64,000 nucleotides of DNA, taken from positions 25,148,740 to 25,212,739 of the forward strand of contig CAIIXF020000009.1 of assembly GCA_903813345.2 (NCBI GenBank). The letters are read 5' to 3'. Positions 36,701 to 48,247 of the stretch are shown piece by piece. Source of the stretch: Owenia fusiformis. Its lineage: Eukaryota; Annelida; Polychaeta; Sabellida; Oweniidae. Both the position numbers and the translations under genes were made by a program. A model generated the notes under the pieces. That model saw nothing but the letters and a program-made list of their open reading frames with translations. It ran no database searches and was not told the DNA's origin. Every line of letters begins with the position of its first letter. The first letter of the stretch is position 1.

Positions 36701-39700
36701 TAAAACTAAAATAGTAGGTAAGTTAACTTACCAGTTTTGTAAATGTGGTTATTTCATCACGCATCTTACGCCAAGCTTTAAACATCTTTTCAGAATCTAA
36801 AAATAAATTATGAAAAATATGTACATGTATAGCACTGTCAAAGTAAAATATTAAACAATTTGATAGATTACATTGCAATGATATTGTATCTGTACAATGA
36901 TTTATTATATTTCTTATTTACAATATAACATACATGTACTTATGTTTAAAATGAGAAAACCAAAATGTGAAAACTAAAAATCAAATGAAACTTTTAATTT
37001 GCTAATGAAAACAGTATGTCATTGTTTGTACTCAAACTCTATTCAAAACATGTTTTCAATTGTTAACCTGTATTTAGTGAGTCACATATGACTCTCACAT
37101 GGGACATACATTTATACCAGCTGAAAAGCCAAACCCAGGTCCATAGCCAGGATTTGCCAAGGGGGGTTCACTTTTAAAAAATTCCTAGGGGGGCTTCCCT
37201 TTTGATGACTTTGGCCCAAAAGCGGCCAAAATCACTTGAAAAGTGCTCAGAATGGTGGAAAATTTCATGATTTTGCCCGAGGCCGGAACCCCCCACCCCC
37301 CCGGCTACAGGCCTGAAACCTATGAATACTTACAGAGACCACCATTTTTCTGTTTCTCGTATTCTTCCATATCGATAGCCTGACTCTGTTGAACAAACTC
37401 TGTTTCTACTGCAAGACGATTGTTGTTTTGGATGACCTCATTCTTTAGCTGTAAGGCGCTGGTGTTCAGCCGCAACAAGTGAAGCCTGAAATGTAATGTA
37501 ATGTGATACAAGGCATTAACATGACAAAATGTCACCACCTAGTTAGGTCATTGAAGGTCAAATGTCAAATCTTAAGTCAAATCTAAAGTCAGATTTGAAC
37601 TTCTGAGAACACGTAGATGATTTTGAAAAATTTTTTTAGTCAATTTGAAGCAAGTTGAAAAAAGACCTTTTTGACCTTGAGAAGGTCATTGAAGGTCAAA
37701 TGTCAAATCTAAAGTCAGATTTGAACTTCTGAGAACTTGTAAAGTCAAATTTGAACTTCTGAAAAGATGTACATGTAGATGATTTTGAAAAAAAAATTTG
37801 ATCAATTTGAAGCAAGTTGAAAACAGACCTTTTTGACCTTTTTTGACCTTGAGAAGGTCATTAAAGGTCAAATGTTAAATCTAAAGTCAGATTTGAATTT
37901 CTGAGAACATGTAGATGATTTTGAAAAAAAAAATTAGTCAATTTGAAGCAAGTTGAAAAAAGACCTTTTTGACCTTTTTTGACCTTGAGAAGGTCATTGA
38001 AGGTCAAATGTCAAATCTAAAGTCAAATCTAAAGTCAAATCTAAAGTCATATTTGAATTTCTGAGAACATGTAGATGATTTTGAAAAAAAAATTTAGTCA
38101 ATTTGAAGCAAGATGAAAAAATACCTTTTTGACCTTTTTTGACATTGAGAAGGTCATTGAAGGTCAAATGTCAAATCTAAAGTCAGATTTGAATTTCTGA
38201 GAACATGTAGATGATTTTGAAAAAAATTTTAGTCAATGTGAAGCAAGTTGAAAAAAGACCTTTTTGACCTTGAGAAGGTCATTGAAGGTCAAATGTCTAA
38301 TGTAAAGTCAGATTTGAACTTCTGAGAACATGTAGATGATTTAGAAAAAAATTGAAGTCAGTCTAAACAGTATTTGTTAAGTTATAGGAAGTTGTAAGAA
38401 ATTGTTACAGACGCCGGACGCCGGACGCCAACCTCCAACCTCCAACCACCAACCACCAACCGCCGTCGCAAAAAACGGAGACCATAACAATATGTCACCA
38501 CTTTTGGTGGTGACATAAAAATGTAATTTTATGTAATGTTATGTGATGTAATGAATGGAATGTGGTGTAATGTGATGTGATGAATGTAAATGTATGAGGC
38601 CCATTTCTGAGGCCCATAAATGCTCTAATTTTGTTGTTTCTGTACATGTAGTTCTGATCACAAAATGTTACACAAAAAATTTTCCCCAATAAAATCAAAC
38701 ACCATACATTTTACTATTAGTTGTGCATATAATAAGCTATCTGCACCTAAAATAGCCTGGACAACTAAATCAAGCATTTCCCCAATCAAACCAGTATGTT
38801 ACTTTTCACTGCTACTAGCAGTTCTTGTACAACCCTGTGACCTATCACTAATATAACATGTTAATGTCGATTTTTCACAAATTAATACAGTACAGTCCAT
38901 CTTACATTGTAGCTCTCTGTGCTTGAAGGAGCCTATTGTGTGCCTTAGCCTGATCTCTGCACCAGTCATAAGCACATCCCCAGGATTTTTTCTGTGTTGG
39001 GTAGGGCAGTAACATACTAGGATTTTTAGCCATAAATGCAACATTCTCCGGTAGATAAGACTGCTTCTTCGGATTATGATAGTATGTCTCATCTCGTTTG
39101 AAGAGAAATACAATCCAGTCTTCATCCTAGAATGAATATATACTGAGGTTATTTACTGGGAGGGAATGGATATGTGTATAATTAAGATAGACACTGATGT
39201 ACAGTGAGTCATAGTTACTACTATGCTTTGAATACATGCTTTGAATAGCTTCTTATAAAGGTGTATTTTATTGACATATTCTGATTACTGGGTAGCTGTA
39301 TTTTGATTGACATATTCTAATTGGGTAGCTGGAATTTGATTGACATATTCTGATTGCTGGGTAGCTGTATTTTGATTGACATATTCTAATTGGGTAGCTG
39401 GAATTTGATTGACATATTCTGATTGGGTAGCTGGATTTTGATCGACAAATTCTATTTGGGTAGCTGGAATTTGATTGACATATTCTGATTGCTGGGTAGC
39501 TGTATTTTGATTAACATATTCTAATTGGGTAGCTGGAATTTGATTGACATATTCTGATTGGGTAGCTGGATTTTGATTGACATATTCTAATTGGGTAGAT
39601 GTATTTTGATTGACATATTCTAATTGGGTAGATGTATTTTGATTGATATACATGTATTCTGATTGGGTAGCTGGGTTTTGATTGACATATTCTAATTGGG

Positions 39701-42700
39701 TAACTGGAATTTGATTGACATATTCTGATTGGCTAGATGGATTTTGATTAACATACTCTGATTGGGCAGCTGGATTTTGATTGACATATTCTGATTTGGT
39801 AGCTGAATTTTTATCAACATATTTTGAATGAGATCAAATGGATTATCTCATGTTAACAGAATGTAGATGAAGCGAAATAAAATCAATGGAAATTATCATG
39901 GGTGTTTGTTAAAAGTATGATTTGTATTTCAGCCATGTAAAATACTAATCCCTGATCCTAGTTGTTTGAGTTCAGTTTAATATACTGCAGTAAGGAAAAT
40001 AAATGTATGCTTTGCTACAGTGTAAATGAGGTATAAATAACATATTCTTGCTAACTCAATGAAAACACAGAATGAAGTCCTGTGCTGAGGGCTGATGTGA
40101 AAAGTCAGTCCACCCCCGTGGGGATCGATCAAACCCATGACCCTTCGCTTTCCGGAGTGTTCTAATCTTACCCGATCACTGAGACATTGTGTAGCTGGCT
40201 GGCTAGGATCGGGAGAAAGACCACTGGCCAATAATAACATCTGCTGGGATACTGGTATCTTAGTGTTTTCCGCTAAACTCTCTTGTACCTCCTGTAGGGT
40301 AGTTCTACTCTGAATGGCAATGTTGTAGAGGATGTTTTGTGCGACATCAAGACACTTGATTATCTGTAAGGTAACACATTGAAATTGAAGAATATGTCTA
40401 GTGCTATATCATACATATATAATGAAAATATATATACTTTTAGTGTTACCTGCTATAATAGTGTACTAATTTTTTCTGAGCCACCCTGTAAACATTGTTA
40501 AATTATTAAATCACCCTATCCAAAACACCCACATAAACTTTATTCAACACCCCCAGGGTGAATTATGAGAGGAACACAAGCAAAATATGAGGCACATTTT
40601 GTACTTCAATTCAGCCCCATAAATTGCATAAATTCAGTACTTAAATTGGATTCATATCGATTCATTAGTTTATCAAAGTGATACCCTTTGCATTCGTTTG
40701 ACTTCACTTCTTAAAAGAGAGCTTTGTCTTCACTCTTTCAACCTAAAATAAACCTGTGAACTCACCGCGCCAATCAGTGTTCGTCGGCCAAATTTGACCG
40801 ACGTTCTATATATGGTCATTCCTTCTGACGTCATCGTTGAGCCGGGAATTGACCAATGACATGCGCATATTTAATTAGAACGCATTTGGCGTATGTTTCT
40901 TCAAGCTCGCTGATTGGTGGAAGAAAGGTCAGCGCGTAGGTCAAAAGTGATTTATTACCCAAACTGTCACCGGTACCCGTCGTGGGGGCGGGGCTACTAA
41001 ACTGTAATATGGTATCTACTAGGCAGAGTGTAGTTTAACTAGACTCTGCACGCAGGGTATCAAAGTGATAGATGAATCTGAGCCACTGTTGTTTAAAGTG
41101 ATAGATGAACCTGAACCACATGGTTTGTCATATTCATTACCTTATACTGCAGGATTTCATTCATTAAAATAAAGCATTTTTGTTTCTTTTTCTTTTCATC
41201 TTTAGGGCCACCTCTATGTTTAGGGTCCCACATCAGCATCAGCTTGAACCAATCTTGAAGCTGCATCTCAGTTATTCTGAAAAATAAGAAAATTAAGAAT
41301 ACACATTCAAATAAATAAACATATTAGATCATCTGCAAATAAATTGTGAGTAAATTACGAACCTTACAATAAAGCATGAGAAAATTGCTATGCTTCTTAC
41401 TGTAAAACATCAGCAAATACATGTGTACTTATCCAAATACTTAATTCATGTTGATAGAGTTGGTTAAAATTGTTATTTTCTAGACTGATATTGTCATGTT
41501 TAAGGCATTAAATGCTGCTTTGTAAATGCTTTATCTTGACTCATATACACTCTTTAAGAAATAGTTATTTGATCTAGACTAGATTCAATAAGAATTTCAT
41601 GGTAAGTAAATCTTGACAACACATATTCTACATAGAAGTAGCTGGCATTTACTTCACATTTAACTTCAAGTTAATGAAAGATCCATTTCAGATAAATAAG
41701 ATCCTGCCAGCATGCAAAACTAAAACAAGTCATTAACATAAATAATATAACCACCAGCTATTTGTTACAGACAGCAACTTCCAAAAGTCAAACACTAACT
41801 GCCAAACAACAACCGCCAAAAATGTCCAGACTCCAAACACTGTTGGAGACTATAACAATATTGCACCACTCGTGGTTGTGACATTACTACTATTGATGAT
41901 GCAGGGACAGGGTACAAATAAATGTTTATTTACCTGCACAGTTGGTTGGGTTTAGGCAAGTCCTTGCTGTAGATGACCTCAGAGTTGGGACCAAACATGA
42001 CACATATATCATCAGGCTGCTTTAGACTAACCTTCTGCTGCCTGAAGTAAGAAAATCATAAATATTTTAGAGGTTATCATCAAACATGATTACTGAATAA
42101 ACAATTAGTTATTTTATCTAAAAACAAAGAGTGAAAGTTTCACCTCCAATATGTGTATATTTAGGTAGAAATACTTTCTACAATAGTAATATCAAGTATA
42201 TATCAACCAAATATGAAATATTAGTACTTGATATAGCCCTGCCCAAGTCGGTCTCTTTGTAATAATTATCAGTTAAGTAAAAGAAATACCGACTTGGGCA
42301 AGGCTATATCAAGAGCTAATATTTCATATTTGGTTATTTCACAACAATTATGAATACATATTAATCATATACTAGATATGAGGCCTAGCTTTGAGTTATC
42401 ATAGACTAAGTTTCTCATGTGTTCTTTCACCATGACAACATATTATGATTATTGACATGGTCCATTGCTTCATACATCTTTGTTTTGTATTTCAAAACAT
42501 GAGCCGGGGAGTCCCTTGTTATGTAATAAATGAAAGGTGCCTACCATTGCACAGGGGTGAGGTTAGGAAGGAATGGTCTGAATCCACATACACACTCAAA
42601 CAACATCGTACCAAATGACCAGAAATCAACTGTACGACAAGTATATGCAGATCCATCATATAATTCAGGAGCCTGAAACGATATAAAGCAGTCTTTAATA

Positions 42701-45035
42701 GGTCATTATATCAATCCAAAACTGTAAAAAAAAGTTGAGCATACATGTAGCGTATACACAACCTGTAGTCAAGTGTATACACTTCAGTGTTCGCCCTAGG
42801 AATGGGTGCAAAACTTTAGACCAAATGGTCAAGATATGCCCATTTTTCATGATTTTTCTAATTTTCAAGTGGGTGCAAATGGATTTTGAGGTGGGTGCCA
42901 TGTTCCTGTTTATTACTGCACTTCTCTTAAGCACCCCATTTAATTTAAACAGCTCGTAAGTGAGTAATTATTGATCAGCATGTTACAGTGAAATTCATTA
43001 TCTATTTCTCATAAAAACTTTGCAATTAAAACTTAAAATACCATTAATTGGAGCTGAATTTCATCTTCACTCATTAAATTTGAGATAATCCTTTGATTTG
43101 TCATATATTCAATCAGCATTTACATTCATTTTACGTCCAAAACCCTCCAAAAAAGCTCAGTACCAAAGATCATTTGTTGTAATCAGAGGCAAGTCAGAAG
43201 GAGCAAGGGTATATACTTACATAAGAGAGACTTACCAAATATTGCAAAGTTCCTACAAATGATGTACACACACTCCCAGCATCCAAATCTTTGGCATAGC
43301 CAAGGTCTATCAGCTTGTACACTATCTGTAATTGAAGAACAATTACACAATAACACAATAAGGAAAACATAGTAAAATCTTTTCCCAAGTCAATATAGTA
43401 AAGTATAAGCCTCCTAAACTAGTGCTAATACCCTGGGAACAGGCATCCCAATGTGGTAATAATATCATAGGATATATGTACATATAGATGATGTTGGAAT
43501 AATGAATCTCGACTTGGACTCCAGTCCACACATGTGTGACAGTTTTGCACAAAAATATAGAGATAGGATTCATGCAGTGGCTTATAGGAAGGCAAAGTGC
43601 ACAGATCACCAGACTGAGTCAAAAAATGACAAGAAATTGCCCCCTAAATGACCCGTACCAGCAAACTTTGATGTATTGTATCTTTTTTCAAGGACACCCC
43701 TGGATTCTTATGTAATGTACATGTAACTTTCCATAAAGAACAAAATGATATTTAACATGATAGGGTATCAATGCTACATGTATTAGTTTATGGGGGTGTG
43801 CATACATATGAAACACCCTGTATACCTTATCATCAACCTCCTGCAGTACAACATTCTCTGGTTTCAGATCTCTATGTATAATGCGGTTGCTATGGAGATA
43901 GTCTAGGCCTGATGCTATATCATGTGCAATGCTTCGCACGTCACACTCCCTCAGTCCACAGCAGTTCCTTGGTTTATTTAATACCTGCAAGAGGAAATCA
44001 TTTCCATATCAATTTAATCAATTCAAACTGAAGTAAATCCACAGTTTCTCAAAAATACAATTTATTTCTAAATCAATGAAAAGATCTAATATTTTTCAAT
44101 TTTAATGTATTTGATAGCGGGTTTACTATTTCTTGGTCAATATTCTCTGTTCCCATTCGCAACATCAAAAATCTGTCTTTTATAGTTACTGGTGTTCCAC
44201 TTTACATCTTTAAGGCTTTTCTATGCTTACTTTTCTAAGGTCACCTCCTGAGCAATACTCCATGGCCAGCACTGGCATTTCGCCTGGTGACACATCCATT
44301 TTCTTTGGCACTTCTCCTGCTTTAACAACATTGGTATGATGTAGACGTCGCATTATCTGAACCTCTAAGGCCCAACGCGATTTATGTTTCTCATTCATTT
44401 CTGTCAGCAGGCGACACTTTTTGAGTGCTATTTTCCTATTAAGCTCCTGTAAATATTTTTAAGGGAAAATTATATCAAAAATACTCATGGTTCACAAAAT
44501 GTAGTAAAAAATACCTCATGACAATAATTTTCAGATTATATGGATAAAATCATACATAAGAACATTACAAATATTTTTTTATACATATTTTTTCTGATTA
44601 TTAAACTAAAGTTTAAAATGCCATAAAAACTATGAAGGCCAAGAGTTATTTTAGGTTGGACAAGGGAAACTGGACTGACAAAGAAAATAAAAAAGAAATA
44701 AACAATTGTAAATAACCAAAGAAAGTAAAGTACCACTGAAACAATGAACAGTGGTGTATAAATACCAGCATTTATAGAGAGCAGTGTTAAATTTAGTTTA
44801 ACAACCTCCATCCCTTCTCCATTTACCCCCTCCCATGTATTAGGCAATACTATTTAACGTTGCTCTTCCAAAACTCGCGAACATTTCGTATATTTTGACC
44901 ATACCAATATATTTTAAGTCATTCAAACATATAGTTTACCTCATTGATCCAGAGTTCTACCATTCCAAAGCCACCATTTCCAATGATGCCACCCTGACGC
45001 CAACCGTCATCATCAGGTTCTTTGCCTTCCATCAT
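33742..45035 (-). CDS. IKK: IKK-alpha/beta family inhibitor-of-NF-kB kinase, complete, 17 exons
   Basis: This cytosolic Ser/Thr kinase phosphorylates IkB to release NF-kB. The 754 residues compare with 745-756 in human IKK-alpha/beta. Exons (high to low): 45035-44940, 44446-44231, 43984-43826, 43325-43236, 42672-42545, 42041-41934, 41276-41141, 40363-40172, 39126-38906, 37485-37334, 36796-36732, 36354-36233, 35851-35802, 35477-35375, 34936-34792, 34557-34376, 33841-33742. An in-frame TGA directly precedes the first ATG. Visible: Gly-rich GNGGFG, VAIK Lys41, HRDLKPEN with D143, DLG 164-166, activation-loop S175/S179 in SVCTS (human S177/S181), APEL, then the ubiquitin-like domain (PATQCLSD) and the long helical scaffold/dimerisation domain. 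The C-terminus, NDWHFLDEH, aligns with the NEMO-binding LDWSWL but is divergent. Introns hold many repeats. I cannot say which of alpha or beta it resembles more; a single pre-duplication gene is likely. Confidence 0.96.
34283..34312. mobile_element. Solo MITE end in the last IKK intron
   Basis: CCCCCCCCCCGGCTATGGACCTG matches the terminus type of 37138-37316; no partner end is seen. Confidence 0.4.
35648..35752 (+). mobile_element. Hairpin-ended element, copy B (IKK intron)
   Basis: GTTATAGACGCTGAATGCC, a series of CCAAACACC/GCCGAACTCC words, then AAAGACTATAACAATTG and ATGGTTGTGACA. Same module as copies A, C, D and E; the hairpin is decayed. Confidence 0.6.
37138..37316. mobile_element. 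MITE with CATAGCCAGG / CCGGCTA termini (IKK intron)
   Basis: The left CAGGTCCATAGCCAGG mirrors the right CCGGCTACAGGCCTG, with GGGGGGTTC and GAACCCCCC just inside. About 180 bases, related to the 26620 element. Confidence 0.65.
37529..38516 (+). mobile_element. 988-bp non-autonomous element with internal tandem array, copy C (IKK intron)
   Basis: Bounded by ATGTCACCACC on the left and GTGGTGACAT on the right. Inside are six tandem units of about 125-175 bases, each with GACCTT.GAGAAGGTCATT, GAAGGTCAAATG, AAAGTCAGATTTGAA, GAGAACATGTAGATGATTTT and AAGCAAGTTGAAAA. Then come ACAGACGCCGGACGCC, CCAACC words and the terminal hairpin GTCACCAC-TTTT-GGTGGTGAC. A tandem core with a terminal hairpin is the architecture of HINE/Pearl-type elements of molluscs; assignment is by structure only. 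Every unit holds AGGTCA-TTGA-AGGTCA or one change from it. Confidence 0.75.
39245..39832 (-). repeat. 33/36-bp coding-like minisatellite in IKK intron 8
   Basis: About 17 units run on the minus strand, each encoding an 11- or 12-residue module such as [22 protein letters not shown] or [12 protein letters not shown]. All length variants are multiples of three, so the minus-strand frame stays open from about 39820 to the TAA at 39285. It lies between exons 8 (40172) and 9 (39126), where the IKK protein family has no such insert, and exons 8 and 9 join in frame without it. It could be a silent intronic minisatellite or a cassette exon. Confidence 0.8.
40050..40172 (-). mobile_element. tRNA-headed SINE fragment next to IKK exon 8
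   Basis: Read on the minus strand: GTAAGATTAGAACACTCCGG, GTTTGATCGATCCCC (B-box-like), then CACATCAGCCCTCAGCACAG and TTCATTCTGTGTTTTC. The last two words recur on the plus strand at 45230-45280, defining a dispersed family. It starts exactly at the exon 8 donor; the preceding CTCAGTGATCGG of the exon could itself resemble an A box. Confidence 0.55.
40682..41062. mobile_element. GC-richer 380-bp element (IKK intron)
   Basis: It starts ATACCCTTTGCATTCG and ends CTCTGCACGCAGGGTAT, the outer 6-7 bases being inverted. A deleted relative is at 26868-26955. Internal sequence is CpG-rich (CACCGCGCCAATC, GTGGGGGCGGGG), unlike its neighbourhood. Confidence 0.6.
41761..41884 (+). mobile_element. Hairpin-ended element, copy D (IKK intron)
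   Basis: GTTACAGACAGC, CCAAA-type words, GTTGGAGACTATAACAATAT, then GCACCACTCGTGGTTGTGAC as the decayed hairpin. Same orientation as copies B, C and E. Confidence 0.65.
42207..42333. repeat. Strong intronic hairpin
   Basis: Arms of about 50 bases read CCAAATATGAAATATTAG...TGATATAGCC.TGCCCAAGTC and the inverse, with only a few mismatches around a loop of about 25 bases. It lies in IKK intron 5 (between exons at 42545 and 42041). Either a tiny MITE or a structured RNA segment. Confidence 0.75.
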
Positions 45036-48000
45036 TCACCCTTTGTTAAAGCCTCAGTGTTGTCTTCACTCTTCAAATTAAAGAAAATTATTTGAATATC
45101 AAGTCAGAAAACTATGATACATACATGTACACCTGAAATACCCCATTTACAGTCAGAGAATTCTGGAATGGGTAAACATCTGCATGTACCTGTAGGCTAT
45201 TGGGGTCTATTGGAGCGAGGGATCGTGGATTCAATCCCCACATCAGCCCTTAGCATAGGATTTCATTCTGTGTTTTCGTTGGGGGTCTGCACATTGTACC
45301 GAAACCCATTATACCGACATGCATTACATGTATACTGAAACCCATTATACTGACCCGCATTTGACCGAAAGGTTATACACCCATGGTTATACCGAATGCC
45401 ATAATTCCTGTGTGTAACTATATGCTTGTAACCTTTAAGAGGCAATGCAAGCGCAAAGTAATTGGTAGACAAATTAGCAAACATATATTAAAATTTATCT
45501 ATTTTGAGAATAGAACAACCTGTCTTGGGTTTCCAGTTGATCCCAAGAGATAGAAAAGCTGCCCATTCGTTTGTCTGTTTGGCCGTCTATTTATTCGGAA
45601 AACAACTAAAGGCCCCCACTAAATAGTTTATACGAAAATATACGAAATATATATACAAAAATGGAAGCCAATTAAAAATTTGAGGGCAGAGAAACGTGGA
45701 AAAATATAAAAAGAAAATACAGTTATATTAAATGTAACGCATTATGTACATGTATTATTATGCAAAAATTTTACTTCAATATGGACATCATTTTTTACAG
45801 GTATAATAAATACAATCTAAGTTTGATAAGTTAGAAGTACATGTATAAAATTATCCATACATCTGGGTCAATGGCCTTCACCATATGTACATCTAATTGA
45901 AGGCCCATGAGTAGAGGGTTGTCACATACATATATGTGTACAGGATTCAAAGGCAAATCTACTTACTGTTCAGCACATCAATCCAGGATTTACTTCCAAA
46001 TGAAACACGTAAGTATGGATAAAATACCTAGCATGAGCTACTGACGTATTCAACTGACCAATAATATAACAAAACGAAACAAAAAATTCTCAAGTTTTAT
46101 GAATCACCGTATTGATCGATTCGATTTATTTGGAGAACCCAAGTAAACATAGTAGCTTATCTGCTTCGAGAACATGTTCAAATTTGTCATATTATTCGAA
46201 AACGAGCAGCAAACTTGTAGACTATGTGATAATTGTATCCAACTCACTAAGCTTAGACTAGAACTGTGTCAATCTGAATGATGAATCTAAAAAATCAAAA
46301 CCCGGAAGTAAATTTGCTAATTTTGTCGAGCTGGAAATATGGTTGTTATTGTATTATTAAGGGGCGTAATCTGTATATTTTTTATCTGTATATATTTGTA
46401 TTGATATAAGTATTTAATTTGACTTAATAAATGCACAGTATACAAAGCTGAAGTGTTCATTAATATGACGCAAAAATCTTACCTTTTTTTATTGGGCGAT
46501 AATGTAGTTTTGCATTGAAATTACGAACGTTGCGTAAATATACAAAATTACGAACGTTGCAGCGTCTTTTGCCTTTTGCCTTATTCATTCAATGAAAAAC
46601 TTAACAATGGCTACCACCCGGGCTACCGCTACTTGGAAGTTCTTTAATTTGCTGTAATACTAAATGGATTTCACTCCTGATACGTCCAGTGACACACATG
46701 CGCCTCCAAAATCCGTAGAGAGCAGTTACATATTGTAGGGGCCTAGATTCGTAAGCATTTTTAAGGGGCCCAAAAATGTATTTTCTGATTTGAAATGTAC
46801 CCTCCCCCCATCCTTGTTAGCTTCTGGATCCGCCAGTGTTTTTATTCTTCAACATGTATTGTGTAATGATTTCAGTATGAATGAAACGTTCGTGTTGTGG
46901 TCTCAGATTGTGATAATGTAAAAAGTAACTTGAATGATGGGGAAGGGGGGGGGGTATTTCACATTGTTACTTTTCACGATAGATAGTTTTGGATAGTTGG
47001 GTTTGTTATCCTTATTGCTGGTGTGCGCTTAGATGTTTTCTTTTTCTTGGTGTGTTCTGTAACCGTTTTTGGCTCATATGGCAGGCATGACATTTAAAGA
47101 ATGTCACAGAGTGTAAAACGTTGGAAGCTTCATTTCCAATAAGTATGATATTCCTGCACCAGAATAATGTAGTTGACCTATCGTCCCTATCGTTTTGATT
47201 TAAACGGTTTGTATGATTTACTATTATGTATATACAGTATAGTATATGATTTATAGGTGTTTGTTTTTGAATTGATGGATCGAAATAATTCACCTTATTC
47301 AAAAAACATTATTATACTTCAATATAATGTGCCTATATTTATGAAATACTGTATATCAAATGTACAAAATACATCACATATGTTCAAAATACATTACATT
47401 TGCAAAATACAGTGATATATGACATTAAAGCTACTGTATATATGAGAAGAATTATCCGTGCATAAGTTCTTCAGCTCAAATGCTAGAAACCACCTTTGGT
47501 CAGCACAACGACAACGTTCTAATAACGAAAAAGCTCTCAAAAAGCCTTTAAATAGTTTAAGTCAATTCAAATGCATTTAACAATGTCGTGAAATTGTGTT
47601 TGGCAATAGCTGTTTTGGCATCTCTGGAAAAATTAAAGTCGATAATGCCCCTTGAAAATATTATAATCATCCGAATCACCTGAGGTATTCGGAGAAATTG
47701 TTTCCTATGGTTTCAAATGTATCATAATCACGTCCATACATCCATTCATTACATAGAGTTTAATCCGGGATTTTAATCGAGTGGCTTTAACGACTCTTTA
47801 ACGCTGTCACTGGAATCAAGCCATTCCCAAAAAAAACACAATGGACGTTTACCACTAATTAATTGGTCGAAATTCAGGGATTTTGCGTCCGTTAATTAAA
47901 TGAAGTAGGACTTGAAAATATTTTCAAGATTTTCCAAACGTTATCAACAATGAGTACACGTTTCTGAAAGACTTTGTATGGTAAGTAAAAGCAATCCATG

Positions 48001-48247
48001 AAATGACAATGAGTCATAACAATGAAATAAAATTTCAACACCATATTTACATGCACCTTTGATCGGCGACAGTACCGAAAATACGACTTCGAAAGGCAAT
48101 GGCTTCATGGAGCCGACGGAAATCGTTCCAATTTTAGGTGTTCTTTTTAATGTAACCTCATGTATACAATATCACATCAAGCTTTCCTTAGTTCAATGCA
48201 TATCTTTTATGTAATAATGGGCGGCGACAGCGTTTGGACCTAAGTCT
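45036..48247. other. Intergenic between IKK and chitinase
   Basis: Contains the IKK upstream region. A SINE copy at 45205-45285 is followed by short ACCGAAACCCATTATACC repeats (45295-45400). A small direct repeat of TTACGAACGTTGCG lies at 46520-46565, and a decayed transposon end GGATCCGCCAGTG at 46828-46840. The 96-residue frame at 47012-47302 is not recognised. No gene is called. Confidence 0.45.
45205..45285 (+). mobile_element. SINE fragment, second copy
   Basis: TGGAGCGAGGGATCGTGGAT and TTCAATCCCC (B-box-like) lead into CACATCAGCCCTTAGCATAG and ATTTCATTCTGTGTTTTCG, matching the minus-strand copy at 40050-40172. Confidence 0.55.

Noticed and set aside
37529-38516. CRISPR-like array
   Set aside because: Eukaryotic context, and the units are long contiguous tandem repeats without unique spacers.
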